Assembly (NCBI GenBank): GCA_036245805.1
Contig: BTRK01000006.1
Coordinates: 310,001 to 374,000 of the forward strand
Length of the DNA: 64,000 nucleotides
Reading direction: 5' to 3'
Source of the DNA: Pristionchus mayeri
Lineage: Eukaryota > Nematoda > Chromadorea > Rhabditida > Neodiplogasteridae
Shown here: one piece after another, positions 47,657 to 57,589 of the stretch
Numbering within the stretch: position 1 is the stretch's first letter
How the letters are laid out: the number at the start of each line of letters is the position of its first letter
Made by a program: the position numbers and the translations under genes
Notes under the pieces: model-generated
Database searches by the model: none
What the model saw: the letters and a program-made list of their open reading frames with translations, nothing else
Told to the model about the DNA's origin: nothing

Positions 47657-49219
47657 TCATACAAATTGGCCGATGAAAATTATGTGATCATTGTCTAGTA
47701 TTCCGAAGAGGAATGGTCGATCGAAGATAATGGGAGTCCGGACAATGCATCCTCCCGTTAACATCATTTCAACTTCTGTTGAGGACGCAGCTTCTGTTCC
47801 AAATTCGTCCGTCTTAATTCATATTTATATATCTATTATGGTAAATTGTTCTTGGCAAGTTCCATAATTTTCCGATGCATGAATATCTGCTGACAAGACG
47901 ATTTCGAAACGACTTACCTCAATAATGGTGCTGTGGATGATTTTGGAGACGAAAAGAGGAGAATCCGAGATCTGGCAGGGCTACTTGAAAACAGATGAGA
48001 GAATTTTAAAAAGAACCTTGGAAAAGTCAGCATCTTGATTAAAAATCGTATTGACTCCTAACTTCTTTAGAAAATCAATTCCATTTAGCTTGGACTCAAT
48101 TTTGATTTTGGGAACAGTTATCTGAAAAAAAAACTAAATTGAGTTGGTTGTAGGAATATAATACAAACTTCATTATATCTTAATTTAGCTTTCTTGAGAA
48201 TGTTCAGAAGATCATCTCCAGTTATTTTATTTCTCATCTTCTCGAGATTCGAAGATTTCTTTGGCATGAGGAAGAAGAAATTGAACCGAGATTGAAGATG
48301 TTTCTTATCCTAAAAACGCCTGTTCAAATTGAAATTCACATTTCACTAACATCATATCCCAATAGTAGTGCTGTTCCAAAGTTGTTCTTCTCATGAACAT
48401 GAAAATATCCCGCCTTCTTCATAAAATCCATCTAAATCATCGACTTCTTCTTGTAAGACTATCAGACGCACTTCTCGGCTTCCACTATGTCCATTGAAAA
48501 TCCGCTTGTGAGTATCATGAAGATCGAATGGAGTACTCCACTTTCCAAGAAGATAAATGGCATTAATCAGATATGCTTTCGCCTAAATTCCGCAAACGAG
48601 ATTTAAGCAAAAAGTTTGAGTATACGCCATCGCTAATCGTCTCAGCTTGAATGGAATCCTTTATCTTCCCATCAGTCGCCTCCTCGACGAAGGCATTCAT
48701 CTCATTCGCTGCGTCGACTTTGCAGCTGAGTTTCAGATTCCCAACCTGTCACGAAAATAAATTTTAGAAAAATATGTGTAATTACGACCTACCTTCACAT
48801 GATATTTGTCTTCGATGTCTTTCTGAAATTCCTTTTTCAATGAAATCTGAAGAAAATAATTTTATGTGAATCGAGACGTGTAATTCTTTCACTGAATCAT
48901 CGACGAAGAATCGAGTTGCAGACTTGAGTAGAACTCCGTTTTCGGATGTAGATGGAAGAGAAAGAGCGAGTGAGGAGTAGAATTGAGTGACCTCGTCTGG
49001 AGTTCCTAAAGAGAATGATCTTCATGAGGATTCGATTGATTGCCCACGATTGAGGAGAAGTTTGGTGAGTTCTTCCTGTGTTGTTCCGTCTGCTCCGTCG
49101 TGAAGGATAGAGAGAGCAGTGCAGAGAGAGAAGGGAGAGAGGACGAAGGATTCAGAGGGAAGGCAAGAATGGCGAAGGAGAGAAAGCGCCAGAGATGAAG
49201 TGTGAGATTCCGTTTTCAT
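47657..49219 (-). CDS. Serpin (serine-protease inhibitor family)
   Basis: 371-residue serpin. Exons: 49219-49048, 49005-48893, 48846-48793, 48745-48626, 48582-48472, 48431-48351, 48309-48169, 48121-48017, 47980-47918, 47812-47657; all phases agree. The core is recognisable: FVLSPFSLCTALSILHDGAD, LINAIYLLGKWSTPF, ISDSPLFVSKIIHSTIIE, and the C-terminal RPFLFGI. The reactive-centre hinge EFGTEAASST (323-332) matches the small-residue pattern of inhibitory serpins, so it should trap a protease. Counting from the hinge puts P1 near Leu338-Thr339, pointing to a chymotrypsin- or elastase-like target, but this is only a guess. No signal peptide is visible, so it is probably intracellular, like most worm serpins. 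No break seen. Confidence 0.93.
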
Positions 49220-49966
49220 CTGTAACTCGCAGCATTCTACAGATGGAGGGCGAAAGGTGAGAGAAGAAAGGGATTAAAACTATTTCTCTTTTACTTTCTA
49301 GCTCATGAAATATGTACCCCGTGATGAATATTGCAGGTTTGTCAACAAAAAGCCGCGTAATGAAGAAAATAAAATGAGAAAATTGTGCATTGTTAATCAT
49401 GATTCATCTGTTTTAGTACTATGTCTTATTTTCTCTCGAGTGTGAACTTTCAATTGTCCATTATTCTTGTCGGACATATCCTGGTGGATAATTGAAGTAA
49501 ATAGAGAGAATTATTCAATCAGGAAGTGATTATGAATGTAATTATAAATGAACCAACGTTTGGATTCTTGTTTGGAATGCAAGAAATAGGCAGGCGATAA
49601 GAAGGCATCAGCCCAAACCTCCTCTTGTTTATGCTCGTCAACAGGCCTTCAGAAGCGTCACGGCCGCGTTGCGTGTCAGTTTACGCGAGCAAACAAATAT
49701 TCACAAATATTACATGCATATAAGAAAAAAAACATCTTTAAAAGATAAATTAAAATGGTAATCGCGGAAAATAATACACTGGTTCGCGTAATAGCCAAGA
49801 GCTGCAGAAAAGTCAGTTATTTACAATGTGGTTGGAGGTACAGATTTTGATCTGTAGTGTAATTTTAATGTTAAGACATATCGCTGTAAAATGTCCTTGT
49901 TCTTTGAATAAGCGAGACAAAAAAGTCTGTTCAAATCCACTCATTCTCTTCATTCGGCGTCTTCGT
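49220..49966. other. Divergent intergenic region
   Basis: Lies between the serpin (-) and the EGF-like gene (+) and probably holds both promoters. AT-rich, nothing specific recognised. Confidence 0.5.
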
Positions 49967-51879
49967 ATGCGGTTGTTCTTCTTGTTTCTCCTCTTTCGTT
50001 TCGTATCTTCGTCCGTCTCGCCTCTCGCCTTCAACGATGAGCTGCGTGATCGGATTCAGAAGTCTGACAACACTTAAGACTCTTTAATGGAACGGATAAC
50101 GCTTAGATTTCAAGCCACTCTCACGACGGCAGACATCGTAAAGCAGCGCCAGCTACTCAGTATGCTCGCAAGGTGCGAAAGTTGTTACTTGACTCGGTTT
50201 GAAGGCTTGAAGCCCTGAAAAATAGTGGAAACTGTTTTTCCATTCAGGTACACGCGGATTCACAAGGAATTTGTGCAGCTGCCAAACCGAGCTAAGAACG
50301 GGTGAGACAGTGAAACAGTGGCAAAAAGCAATCTTTCTCCAGCTACCGCTTCCGCTTCCCGGACCCGGCTCCTGATTTCGACGAAGCTGTGGCTAAAGCT
50401 TGTTCCGAGGGCGCTCCCACGGATAACATCGTCTTGGTTTGAGCTAATAAGAACATTGGAAGCTAACCAATCTCTGCTTCAGAATTGCCTGAACCACATG
50501 GCAAGGAATGTTATCCCATTGACAAACTGGGCTAATCACTCAATCGATATGCTGTGAGAGTTCTTTACAGATAGCGAAATCATTCCGACGTATTCCAGAG
50601 ACACGAAGCTAAGCGAAGAAATTACGGATTCGGCTTTTTCCGAAGTGCTGACATTTGTCGGAGTAAGTGGAAATGGACAATGGAGCACGAGGAAGAAATA
50701 GTCATCCAGTCCGAAACCCCTGCAGATAATGTGCTGGGCCACTCGCAACCGCCTCTCGTTCCTCGAGGAAATTCCATGCCCGGATCAATTCTACACCAGT
50801 AATGTATCGTCCGCCCTCTTCCTTCCTTTACTCAGACCGACCTATTCAGCCAGTACATGCGGGCATATTCCACTGGGACGGCGCACTCAACAGGTTACAC
50901 TACCATAGCGTGCTGCTGCAGTAACCTCCCTCTCAATTCTCAGTTTCGATGCTAACGGAGGGCCTTTACACGGAGCCAATATCCTACACGATGACCCCTT
51001 CCATTGTGCCGAGCTGAGGTCTCTGCACTTATATTTTATGCAGAATCGGTGAAAATACTACATGCAATGCAATATAGCCACAGTAGCATATGTGTTGTTA
51101 AGCTTCTGTCCAAGTCCCTGCGAGGTATCGAAGCGCAAACACTGCGTTTTAGAGGTGCCCATTTTACTTATCCGAATAATATTTTTACGAAAATGGACAC
51201 ACTTTGGCACTTCCAGCCCCATCTCAACATCGACTTAGCCGGAATGATTGAGAACCGATGGAATCTAACGTTTCCATGCCAAGGCGATCACCAAGTTAGC
51301 GTTGTTTCCAGATGGATGCAGTAGCAGATAATGAATAGCAAATAAAATTTGGTACATCTGAGTTAAGCAAAGCAATACAGTAGCGACATCCAACTTTACC
51401 CTAATTACGCTTATTTCAGATCTACCGTCCTGACATCGACATTTGCGTACATAAGGATGATTGCATGTTCAAGGAGTGTCCGGGTTCTTAACCGCCCCTT
51501 AATCGTCAATCAATGCGAATCTTTAGCGAATTCTGTGTGTGAGGAGGGTCTGCCCACCTCTGAGTGCATCTGCCAACTGGGATTCGCACAGGTGGGCTAT
51601 TCTCTTCATTCCTACATTTCCCAGAAACTGTTATTTTCCATTGCCTGTGAGAGAGAGGATGACCTTGTTTGTGAGTCTCCGATGAATGAAAAAAACAATA
51701 TTGCAGAACGAAAACGGTGCTTGTGAGGCCATCGATTTGAGTGTAAGAAGATCATCTCTCAAAGTCCGGCTATTCATATCATTCAGGCCATCAATCTTCC
51801 ATGGATTTCTCCTTATGCTGACACAAGCTCAAGCACGGGATGGGCGATAGGAACGATTATAATCCTCAATTTCCTTTGA
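49967..51879 (+). CDS. Secreted protein with C-terminal EGF-like module
   Basis: 346-residue model. Exons: 49967-50061, 50107-50172, 50248-50301, 50343-50436, 50483-50553, 50599-50662, 50726-50803, 50850-50893, 50944-51018, 51153-51294, 51420-51483, 51527-51591, 51707-51742, 51787-51879; every phase agrees. A signal peptide (RLFFLFLLFRFVSSS) opens it. Residues about 20-260 form a domain I do not recognise, with Cys pairs and segments such as GYRFRFPDPAPDFDEAV, HWDGALNSFDANGGPLHGAN and MIENRWNLTFPC. Residues about 270-310 are one EGF-like module (C-x5-C-x4-C-x5-C-x8-C-x-C), opening with DIDIC, so calcium binding is possible. The last 15 residues are hydrophobic after a Ser/Thr/Gly patch, which could be a GPI-anchor signal. 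Function unknown. Weak points are the 5' exon 1/2 junction and the acceptor at 51152. Confidence 0.75.
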
Positions 51880-52883
51880 ATACTATCCGAAAGGATGTAC
51901 GAATACATAAGAACATAATCATGATCGAATAAAGTATCGAAATCGCAGCTACTTTCAACTTCACGGCAGATTTTCCCTGGGTAATCCTTCTACAGTACAT
52001 CATTTGTGTCCATTCGATACAGTATATCCTGGTCTAAATGTTATATACCATTGTTTTCGATACCGTGCAGTAGCCCTTCCTATAGCATTCCTTTTCCGTG
52101 CCATCGTTTTCGGGATGATCAGGCGCCGTACTAGTCCAGGTTCGACATGATACTCTCGAACAAAACAGAGAGTAACCTGAGAAGCCCGGGCGAGCATTGT
52201 AGCTGTAGACCTTCCGTACTCACAAAGAATATCACCAAGAGGTACCGTAACTACACATCCCTCGCATTCGTGTACTATAAATTCACTAGCACTATGCCTT
52301 ATGACTACAATAGCAACCAGAGACTGGATCCAATTCCAGCAGCATCACTATACTCACTCCCGCCCACTCTTCCTCGATTCTCGTCAAAACAACGAGTGGC
52401 ACACTCTGACACCTTTACTCACGCGCCTTTCCAATCATTCTCTCCCTTCTTTCCGATGCCCCTCACCATCCCACCGTCATAGTTGCCTTCATCCTCTTTA
52501 CCCATACTACTTCACTGACACTCCTCCCTTCTTCCATCCATGTGTTCACCACGATCTCCACATAGATTCACATCCCCCGTAATTCTGATGAACTGCTACC
52601 CTTCATGGGTAGAATGTTAATGTCATGTCCACACACTGTCCCCACATGGAGCGCTTGCCGGCTCGAACGTACAAAAACATGGACAGGGGAAACAGGGAGC
52701 GTAGACGAATGGCAGGAAGGTGGTCGTGTGCAGAGGAGATTCTCAGGGGCAGAGGATGAGAGGGTAAAGGAAGGGAGGAGATGCCGACTGGTCGAATAGG
52801 AGAGGGCTGGCGGTGGGTGAAAGCAGATGATGAAAACTGAAAAGACAAAAATCAAAGTAGTTACTCATACCGCACCTAATACG
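51880..52883. other. Intergenic region
   Basis: CT-rich, with several overlapping open stretches on both strands (52147-52855) that look like composition artefacts. No splice-consistent gene found. Confidence 0.4.
51928..51933 (+). terminator. Polyadenylation signal of the EGF-like gene
   Basis: AATAAA, 49 nt after the stop codon. Confidence 0.6.
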
Positions 52884-53516
52884 CCTAGATCATTCCTCAC
52901 CACAACTGCGTCAACGACTGGGGAGTGACCAGACCCATCTACGTCTAGATCATTCCTCACCACAACTGCGTCAACGACTGGGGAGTGACCAGACCCAACG
53001 ACGTCTAAATCATACCTCACCAGAACTGCGTCAACGACTAGGGAGTGACCAGACCCATCTACGTCTAGATCATACCTCACCACAACTGCGTCAACGACTA
53101 GGGAGTGACCAGACCCAACGACGTCTAAATCATACCTCACCAGAACTGCGTCAACGACTAGGGAGTGACCAAACCCATCTACGTCTAGATCACATCTCAC
53201 CACAACTGCGTCAACGACTAGGGAGTGACCAGACCCAACGACGTCTAAATCATACCTCACCAGAACTGCGTCAACGACTAGGGAGTGACCAGACCCATCT
53301 ACGTCTAGATCACATCTCACCACAACTGCGTCAACGACTAGGGAGTGACCAGACCCAACGACGTCTAAATCATACCTCACCAGAACTGCGTCAACGACTA
53401 GGGAGTGACCAGACCCATCTACGTCTAGATCACATCTCACCACAACTGCGTCAACGACTAGGGAGTGACCAGACCCATCTACGTCTAAATCATACCTCAC
53501 CACAACTGCGTCAACG
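52884..53516. repeat. 60-bp minisatellite, about 10.6 copies
   Basis: Tandem array with an exact 60-bp period. The unit contains CAACTGCGTCAACGACT and AGGGAGTGACCAGACCCA. Two unit variants (CATCTACGTCTAGATCA and AACGACGTCTAAATCA) alternate strictly, giving a 120-bp higher-order unit. Since 60 is a multiple of three, the minus strand stays open for 212 codons with a 20-residue repeat (VRYDLDVDGSGHSLVVDAVV-like). I doubt it is translated. Confidence 0.95.
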
Positions 53517-53578
53517 AACGACCGAGAGTGACGCAGGGCAGCTCATGAAAGTTCTAGCGTCCCATCATACACACCTCC

Positions 53579-55361
53579 TCAGATGAAGAACTTGTCGGGA
53601 TTCAGGAGAAGGGCGGCGAGAGAGAACGGCGTTACCCCGCTCACGGCTGCTACGCCATATCTGCGTCGGCCCAGTTCACTCGGATGCACCCGATCGCGCA
53701 TCTGCAACAAAAAGTGTTGATAAAGAGCTATTGTGAACGAGAAGTGACAAATTCGGCTGAGCTATAGCATAAATTTATCGAGATTCAGTCTCTTCTCCCG
53801 AAGCCCGACCAGTCCCAATCATTCGTAATCGATTCATAGAAATGAATCGCCGCACACACTTATACTCGACTACAAATGTCTGGCCATTTACGTGCCACTG
53901 CGACTGGCCGAGCTTAGGGCGAAGGGCTCTTGTGCTGAAACCAAGAACTTATGGTAGCGAAAACTATCAGGGTTTCAGCACAAGCGTTTCTATTCGAAAG
54001 ACCAACGTCTCATTTCACTTTGTGAAAATACGCGTACTCACCCCCTCCCCCAGCTCAGATGAATATTAACTATTTATGATGAACCACCAACGAAGGCTCG
54101 ACCGTCGTGAGATGTACCTATTGATGGCTCCCTTTCTCCCTTCCACACACCTCATAGAGTGCCCATCCACACCCAGTGATCCATCCTCTCTCGAATGAAC
54201 GAGCGAAGCAGAGCAGTGAGATGGGGCGGGCGATCATCTCGGAAAAAGCGAGAGGAGAGAAGCGACTGCGGCAGAGAAGACTCGTCCATCGATCGATAGA
54301 ACAGCGACCTGCAATAACGATATGTCACCAATACTCCCACGCATGAGGGATGCCATTGTGAACAGGTGAAACATTTCAAAACAGGCCTATACTGAGAACG
54401 AGAAATATAACAAATTACTCTAATTCTAAAACAATACAGATAGGAAGAGATGCCCGAGAAAAGTTCAGCAGAGTACGCGAATATGAAAGACAATCAGTGG
54501 CGACTTCTCTCGGGCAACTGGCATTCTATTCTGAATCCTATTTTTTTAAACAACAAAAAAATATTTAGATTCGAAATTTCACCTTGAATATGGTGTTGCG
54601 ATGGAAGAATATCTGCAGTTTCTTGAGCACTTCATCGATCACCGGCGGCTCCCATCGGAACTTGTCGAAGAAGCCGATGCGCGGATCCGCGTCCCATTCT
54701 GGAATATGGGGACGGATTATTGATCGAACACGAAACAGTGATCACACTTGTTACTTGTATGTGCATCAAGGAATTTCATCACTTTTCCCATGTTTTCTCG
54801 TATCAGTGCCCAACACAAAGACCCAGATTCGATCACACTAGTTACTGTGAGAATAGCAAGCGCAGCACGTTGGTGTCCCTCGGTGCACAAAGGAATCAGC
54901 AGAACGGAACGGAACGTTAAATGTACGGTAGCTGCCTGTCGTGCTGTTCCTTGTGTTGTGCGAGCAGGCACAGCACGACAGGCAGCTACCGTACATTTAA
55001 CCCTCACTACCAATGGACTCTATATTCATAAATTTCCCGAAACGCAGAATCCACAGGGTAGTTCCCCTTTCAGCTCAATGGAAACAAAATTCATAATTTT
55101 CCCGAAACGCAAAATCCACTGGTTAGTTTCCCTCTCTTCCCATGGAAAATATATTCATAAATTCCCCGAAACGCAGAATCCACAGGGTAGTTCCCCTTTC
55201 TGCTCAATTTCCCGAAACGCAGAAACCCCTGGATCGTTCCCCTTACTAACCGATGCACTTGTGAATCCTCTCATCAGTCGTCTCTTCCCTTCTTCTCCAC
55301 TCTCCTCAATTCGCTCCTTTCCTCTTTCGAGAAGGAATCCCAGCTGGGCGTTCAACTCCAT
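53579..55361 (-). CDS. Small protein of unrecognised family
   Basis: 167-residue model. Exons: 55361-55259, 54698-54583, 54530-54505, 54308-54173, 53701-53579. The coding look is good in exons 2 and 4: DPRIGFFDKFRWEPPVIDEV, SLPQSLLSSRFFRDDRPP. The last exon reads ELGRRRYGVAAVSGVTPF and ends PDKFFI. The short exon 3 (NRMPVARE) joins its neighbours in phase. I do not know the family. The protein is basic and probably soluble. A strong acceptor (TTCTCAG) directly abuts the ATG and the DRG1-like stop is only 68 bp upstream, so this may be the downstream gene of a trans-spliced pair. Uncertain: the exon 1 donor (GTGCAT, or GTTAGT at 55250) and the exon 4 end; exon 4 could instead run on to a stop at 54152. 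Confidence 0.5.
53929..53984. repeat. Short inverted repeat (hairpin)
   Basis: Perfect 14-bp arms, CTTGTGCTGAAACC and its complement, separated by 28 nt. It lies in the last intron of the small gene 53579-55361. No function can be assigned. Confidence 0.6.
54916..55001. repeat. Perfect 31-bp hairpin
   Basis: Two 31-nt arms (54916-54946 and 54971-55001) are exact reverse complements, with a 24-nt spacer. The outer ends are GTTAAATGTAC and GTACATTTAAC. It is either a very young MITE or a precursor-like RNA hairpin, inside an intron of the minus-strand gene. Confidence 0.85.
55019..55245. repeat. About 62-bp tandem repeat, 3.5 copies
   Basis: Imperfect head-to-tail copies share TTTCCCGAAACGCAGAATCC followed by a variable CTGG/CAGGG part and TTCCCCTTTC. 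It lies in intron 1 of the 53579-55361 gene, right beside the perfect hairpin. Confidence 0.75.
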
Positions 55362-55429
55362 CTGAGAAGAGAACGCTGAAGCACCTACAATGCAACTTGC
55401 AATGATTGCTTCCTTCCCCCATTCATAAC

Positions 55430-56694
55430 TTAATTTGGAATCTCAACCGAACCTTCGGAATGGTGCTTCGATGGTCGAATATCCTCAGTGTGGATCGAGA
55501 CGACCCCGTAGAACTGGCAGGTGAACGTCGACTTGGCCTGCGATAGGAACGGGAATCAGCCTAGTTTTACACTTTGTGCCAAGTCACAGAATGAGTCTCG
55601 TGAGTGGTGGAGAGAAGGGATGGGCACAGTGGTCGAAAGAGTAGGTCACACAAATTCTAAAAAGTGGGCACGTTTCTACATTTTTTATATGAAGTCATTT
55701 AAAATGGGTACGTTTTTATAATTTAAACAAAAAATTACCGAAAAATGGCACATTTTCACTTTTGCACTGGTCCGAACACGTAAAACCGGGCAGGTTATGT
55801 CATTTTGGACCTACTTTTCGACCACTGGATGGGCAGATGGAGGAGGAGCGGGAGGTAGATTGCCAATACGAGGAAAGGTTACGTGCTCGGTACACCCCCC
55901 CCCCCCCTACTCGGATTTTGAAATAACAGGAGTGGGAGGATAACGAGCTCGTAACCTCCCCTCGTATTGCCAACCCTAGCAGGAGAGACGTACCACTTCA
56001 AGTCCTTCTGAAGGGTCTTGTGGATCTTCATGCAGAGGCCATCCACACTCTTCAGATCGTTCTTCAGTACGAGGGGAGAAGCGTAGTCGGGCAGTTGCCC
56101 CTTCGGTTTAGTGTACCTGCACGAGGGGTACGTTCACTGTAGTTCCTCCTCCCATCCAACAAAAGCGCGAATGCACTGACACTCAGATGAGGTTGAGATA
56201 CAGCCACATCTTCTCGAGCAGATCGACGAAATTCCACTTGTGATGGACTGAGATGGGCACGCAGTGGTGAATCTGCAATGCCAGAGATATCTCCTGTCGG
56301 AGAGAGGGAGAGAGGAAGGCACCTTGTAGATGATATTCAGTTCCTCCACAGAGATCAGATCGACCTTGTTAAGGACGTAGATGCAGGGGATGTACATCTG
56401 AGAAGAGATAGCAAAGTAGGGAACTCATCCCTCGCCCCTCCTCCCCCCTCCCACTCACTCGATTCCCCTCGATAACATCGATGAGATCTTCTGCAGTCGC
56501 GTCGTATCTCAGAGTAATGCCCGCATTGTGGATCTTGTACTCTGCCAAGATCGTCTTCACAATGTCCACGTCCAACTCCGATTGAGGAGCCTAAGACAAG
56601 GCAATGGAGTACTGTAGTTGACATGTTGGGGCAGTACAAGCGACATACCAGAGTATGCCAGATTGAGTCCTCCCTTCTCTTTCCTTTTGAATGC
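55430..56694 (-). pseudogene. DRG1: DRG1-type GTPase, truncated and frame-broken copy
   Basis: Exons matching the C-terminal half of developmentally regulated GTP-binding protein 1, a ribosome-associated GTPase: 56694-56649 (AFKRKEKGGLNL), 56590-56459 ([33 protein letters not shown]), 56397-56323 ([15 protein letters not shown], the G4 motif NKVD), 56272 to about 56186 ([14 protein letters not shown]), 56116-55994 ([17 protein letters not shown], start of the TGS domain), and 55539-55430 (poorly matching end). The P-loop, switch and DxxG exons are not found anywhere upstream in the window. Two junctions do not splice in frame: exon 1 to 2 is one base off, and exon 4 reads into TGA with no GT donor. 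The first exon starts right at the stop codon of the 56696-57037 gene. I read it as a partial duplicate that is decaying. A sequencing error plus a missing 5' part is the alternative. Confidence 0.65.
55627..55827. mobile_element. hAT-type MITE with 8-bp target duplication
   Basis: 201 bp with ends CAGTGGTCGAAAGAGTAGGT and ACCTACTTTTCGACCACTG. It is flanked by perfect 8-bp duplications GATGGGCA (55619-55626 and 55828-55835), as made by hAT transposases. A relative lies at 59166-59327. Confidence 0.85.
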
Positions 56695-56695
56695 G

Positions 56696-57037
56696 CTATT
56701 GAGAGGACAGGATGGAGATGGCGATAGCCACAGCTGCACCGCTTCCGATGAACAGAGCGTAGCCGGTTCTGCAGAGCCGGAGATTAGGAACTGGTTTGGG
56801 GGCAATGGTGCGGCTACCGTACTCCGGAGCCGTCAAGTAGGAAACGTCGTTGCGTACCTTCTGGTGCGTCTGATCTGCTTACGCTCCCAGTGGGTGGATG
56901 CGCATCCGAAGAATCTGCAATTATCGATTGATTTTGGAACCTGATAAAGGGGTTACGGTAGGCATAATTCATCGTCCTTACCTCAGCCACTCTCCCCACA
57001 TCACTCCTGCGCTCGGCACGATGCCGGCGACCTTCAT
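56696..57037 (-). CDS. 61-residue single-pass membrane protein
   Basis: Three exons, 57037-56982, 56914-56858 and 56768-56696, in perfect phase, encode a 61-residue protein. It opens MKVAGIVPSAGVMWGEWLRF, continues with a very basic middle (WERKQIRRTRR), and ends in one hydrophobic span (GYALFIGSGAAVAIAISIL) with SSQ at the C-terminus. The size and layout resemble small inner-membrane subunits of mitochondrial complexes, but I cannot name one. All splice sites are good (GTAAGG, TTGCAG, GTACGC, CTGCAG). The DRG1 remnant begins immediately after its stop codon. Confidence 0.65.
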
Positions 57038-57189
57038 GGGGGAGGGCTGGCCAGATTATCGATCGATGGCGATGACGTCATCTTCCACTCGAGGCCCCGC
57101 CCAGCCAGCCGTAGTCGACGATCTTCTTCGCGTCGTCGTCGTCCCGCTCGCTCTCCACTCAACGATGACACATTAGCAATCTATCCACC

Positions 57190-57560
57190 CCCACTCATTT
57201 CACGTCTTCCCCCAATTGGTAGAGTGGATTGGCGTATCCTTTAGCCTCAGGGAGCGTGTCTCTCCTCACGACTCCCCCTGCACGTGAGTAATCCCCCGAA
57301 AGGGTACCCCTCGTAAGCAGCTTAATCCCGGTTGGAGCATCTCGGTCTACCAATCCACTCTTAGCCAGGGGAAGAACCAAGGGGGGAAACCATTCATTTT
57401 GGTCATCTCGCTTCAAAACAGCACTATATCGTGAAGGTGGAGGCGATACCGGGCTGTCGCTAGAGACATCGACCCCTAGCCTCCTTTATCCTTCGTGCTG
57501 CGCCGGCACCCTTCCAGGGCCGGGAGGCTGCCCTACCAAGTTTCCCCCAAACCCCACTCC
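57190..57560. other. GC-rich structured segment, probable retroelement remnant
   Basis: A GC-rich stretch unlike its neighbours. It contains inverted copies of AGAGTGGATTGG about 130 bp apart (near 57221 and 57350) and the very GC-rich tract near 57498-57530. The minus strand has a 73-codon open frame (57416-57195) including VVRRDTLPEAKGYANPLYQL. It could be the 5' end of a non-LTR retrotransposon or a structured noncoding RNA. I cannot decide. Confidence 0.35.
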
Positions 57561-57589
57561 GACAGTCGAATTAAATTATAGCAAAACAC

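Noticed and set aside
52865..53503. 212-codon open frame on the minus strand as a gene
   Set aside because: It is created by the 60-bp minisatellite. There is no start context, signal or flanking exon evidence, so I list it as a repeat.
52884..53516. CRISPR-like regular array
   Set aside because: The whole 60-bp unit repeats with no unique spacers, and the genome is eukaryotic.
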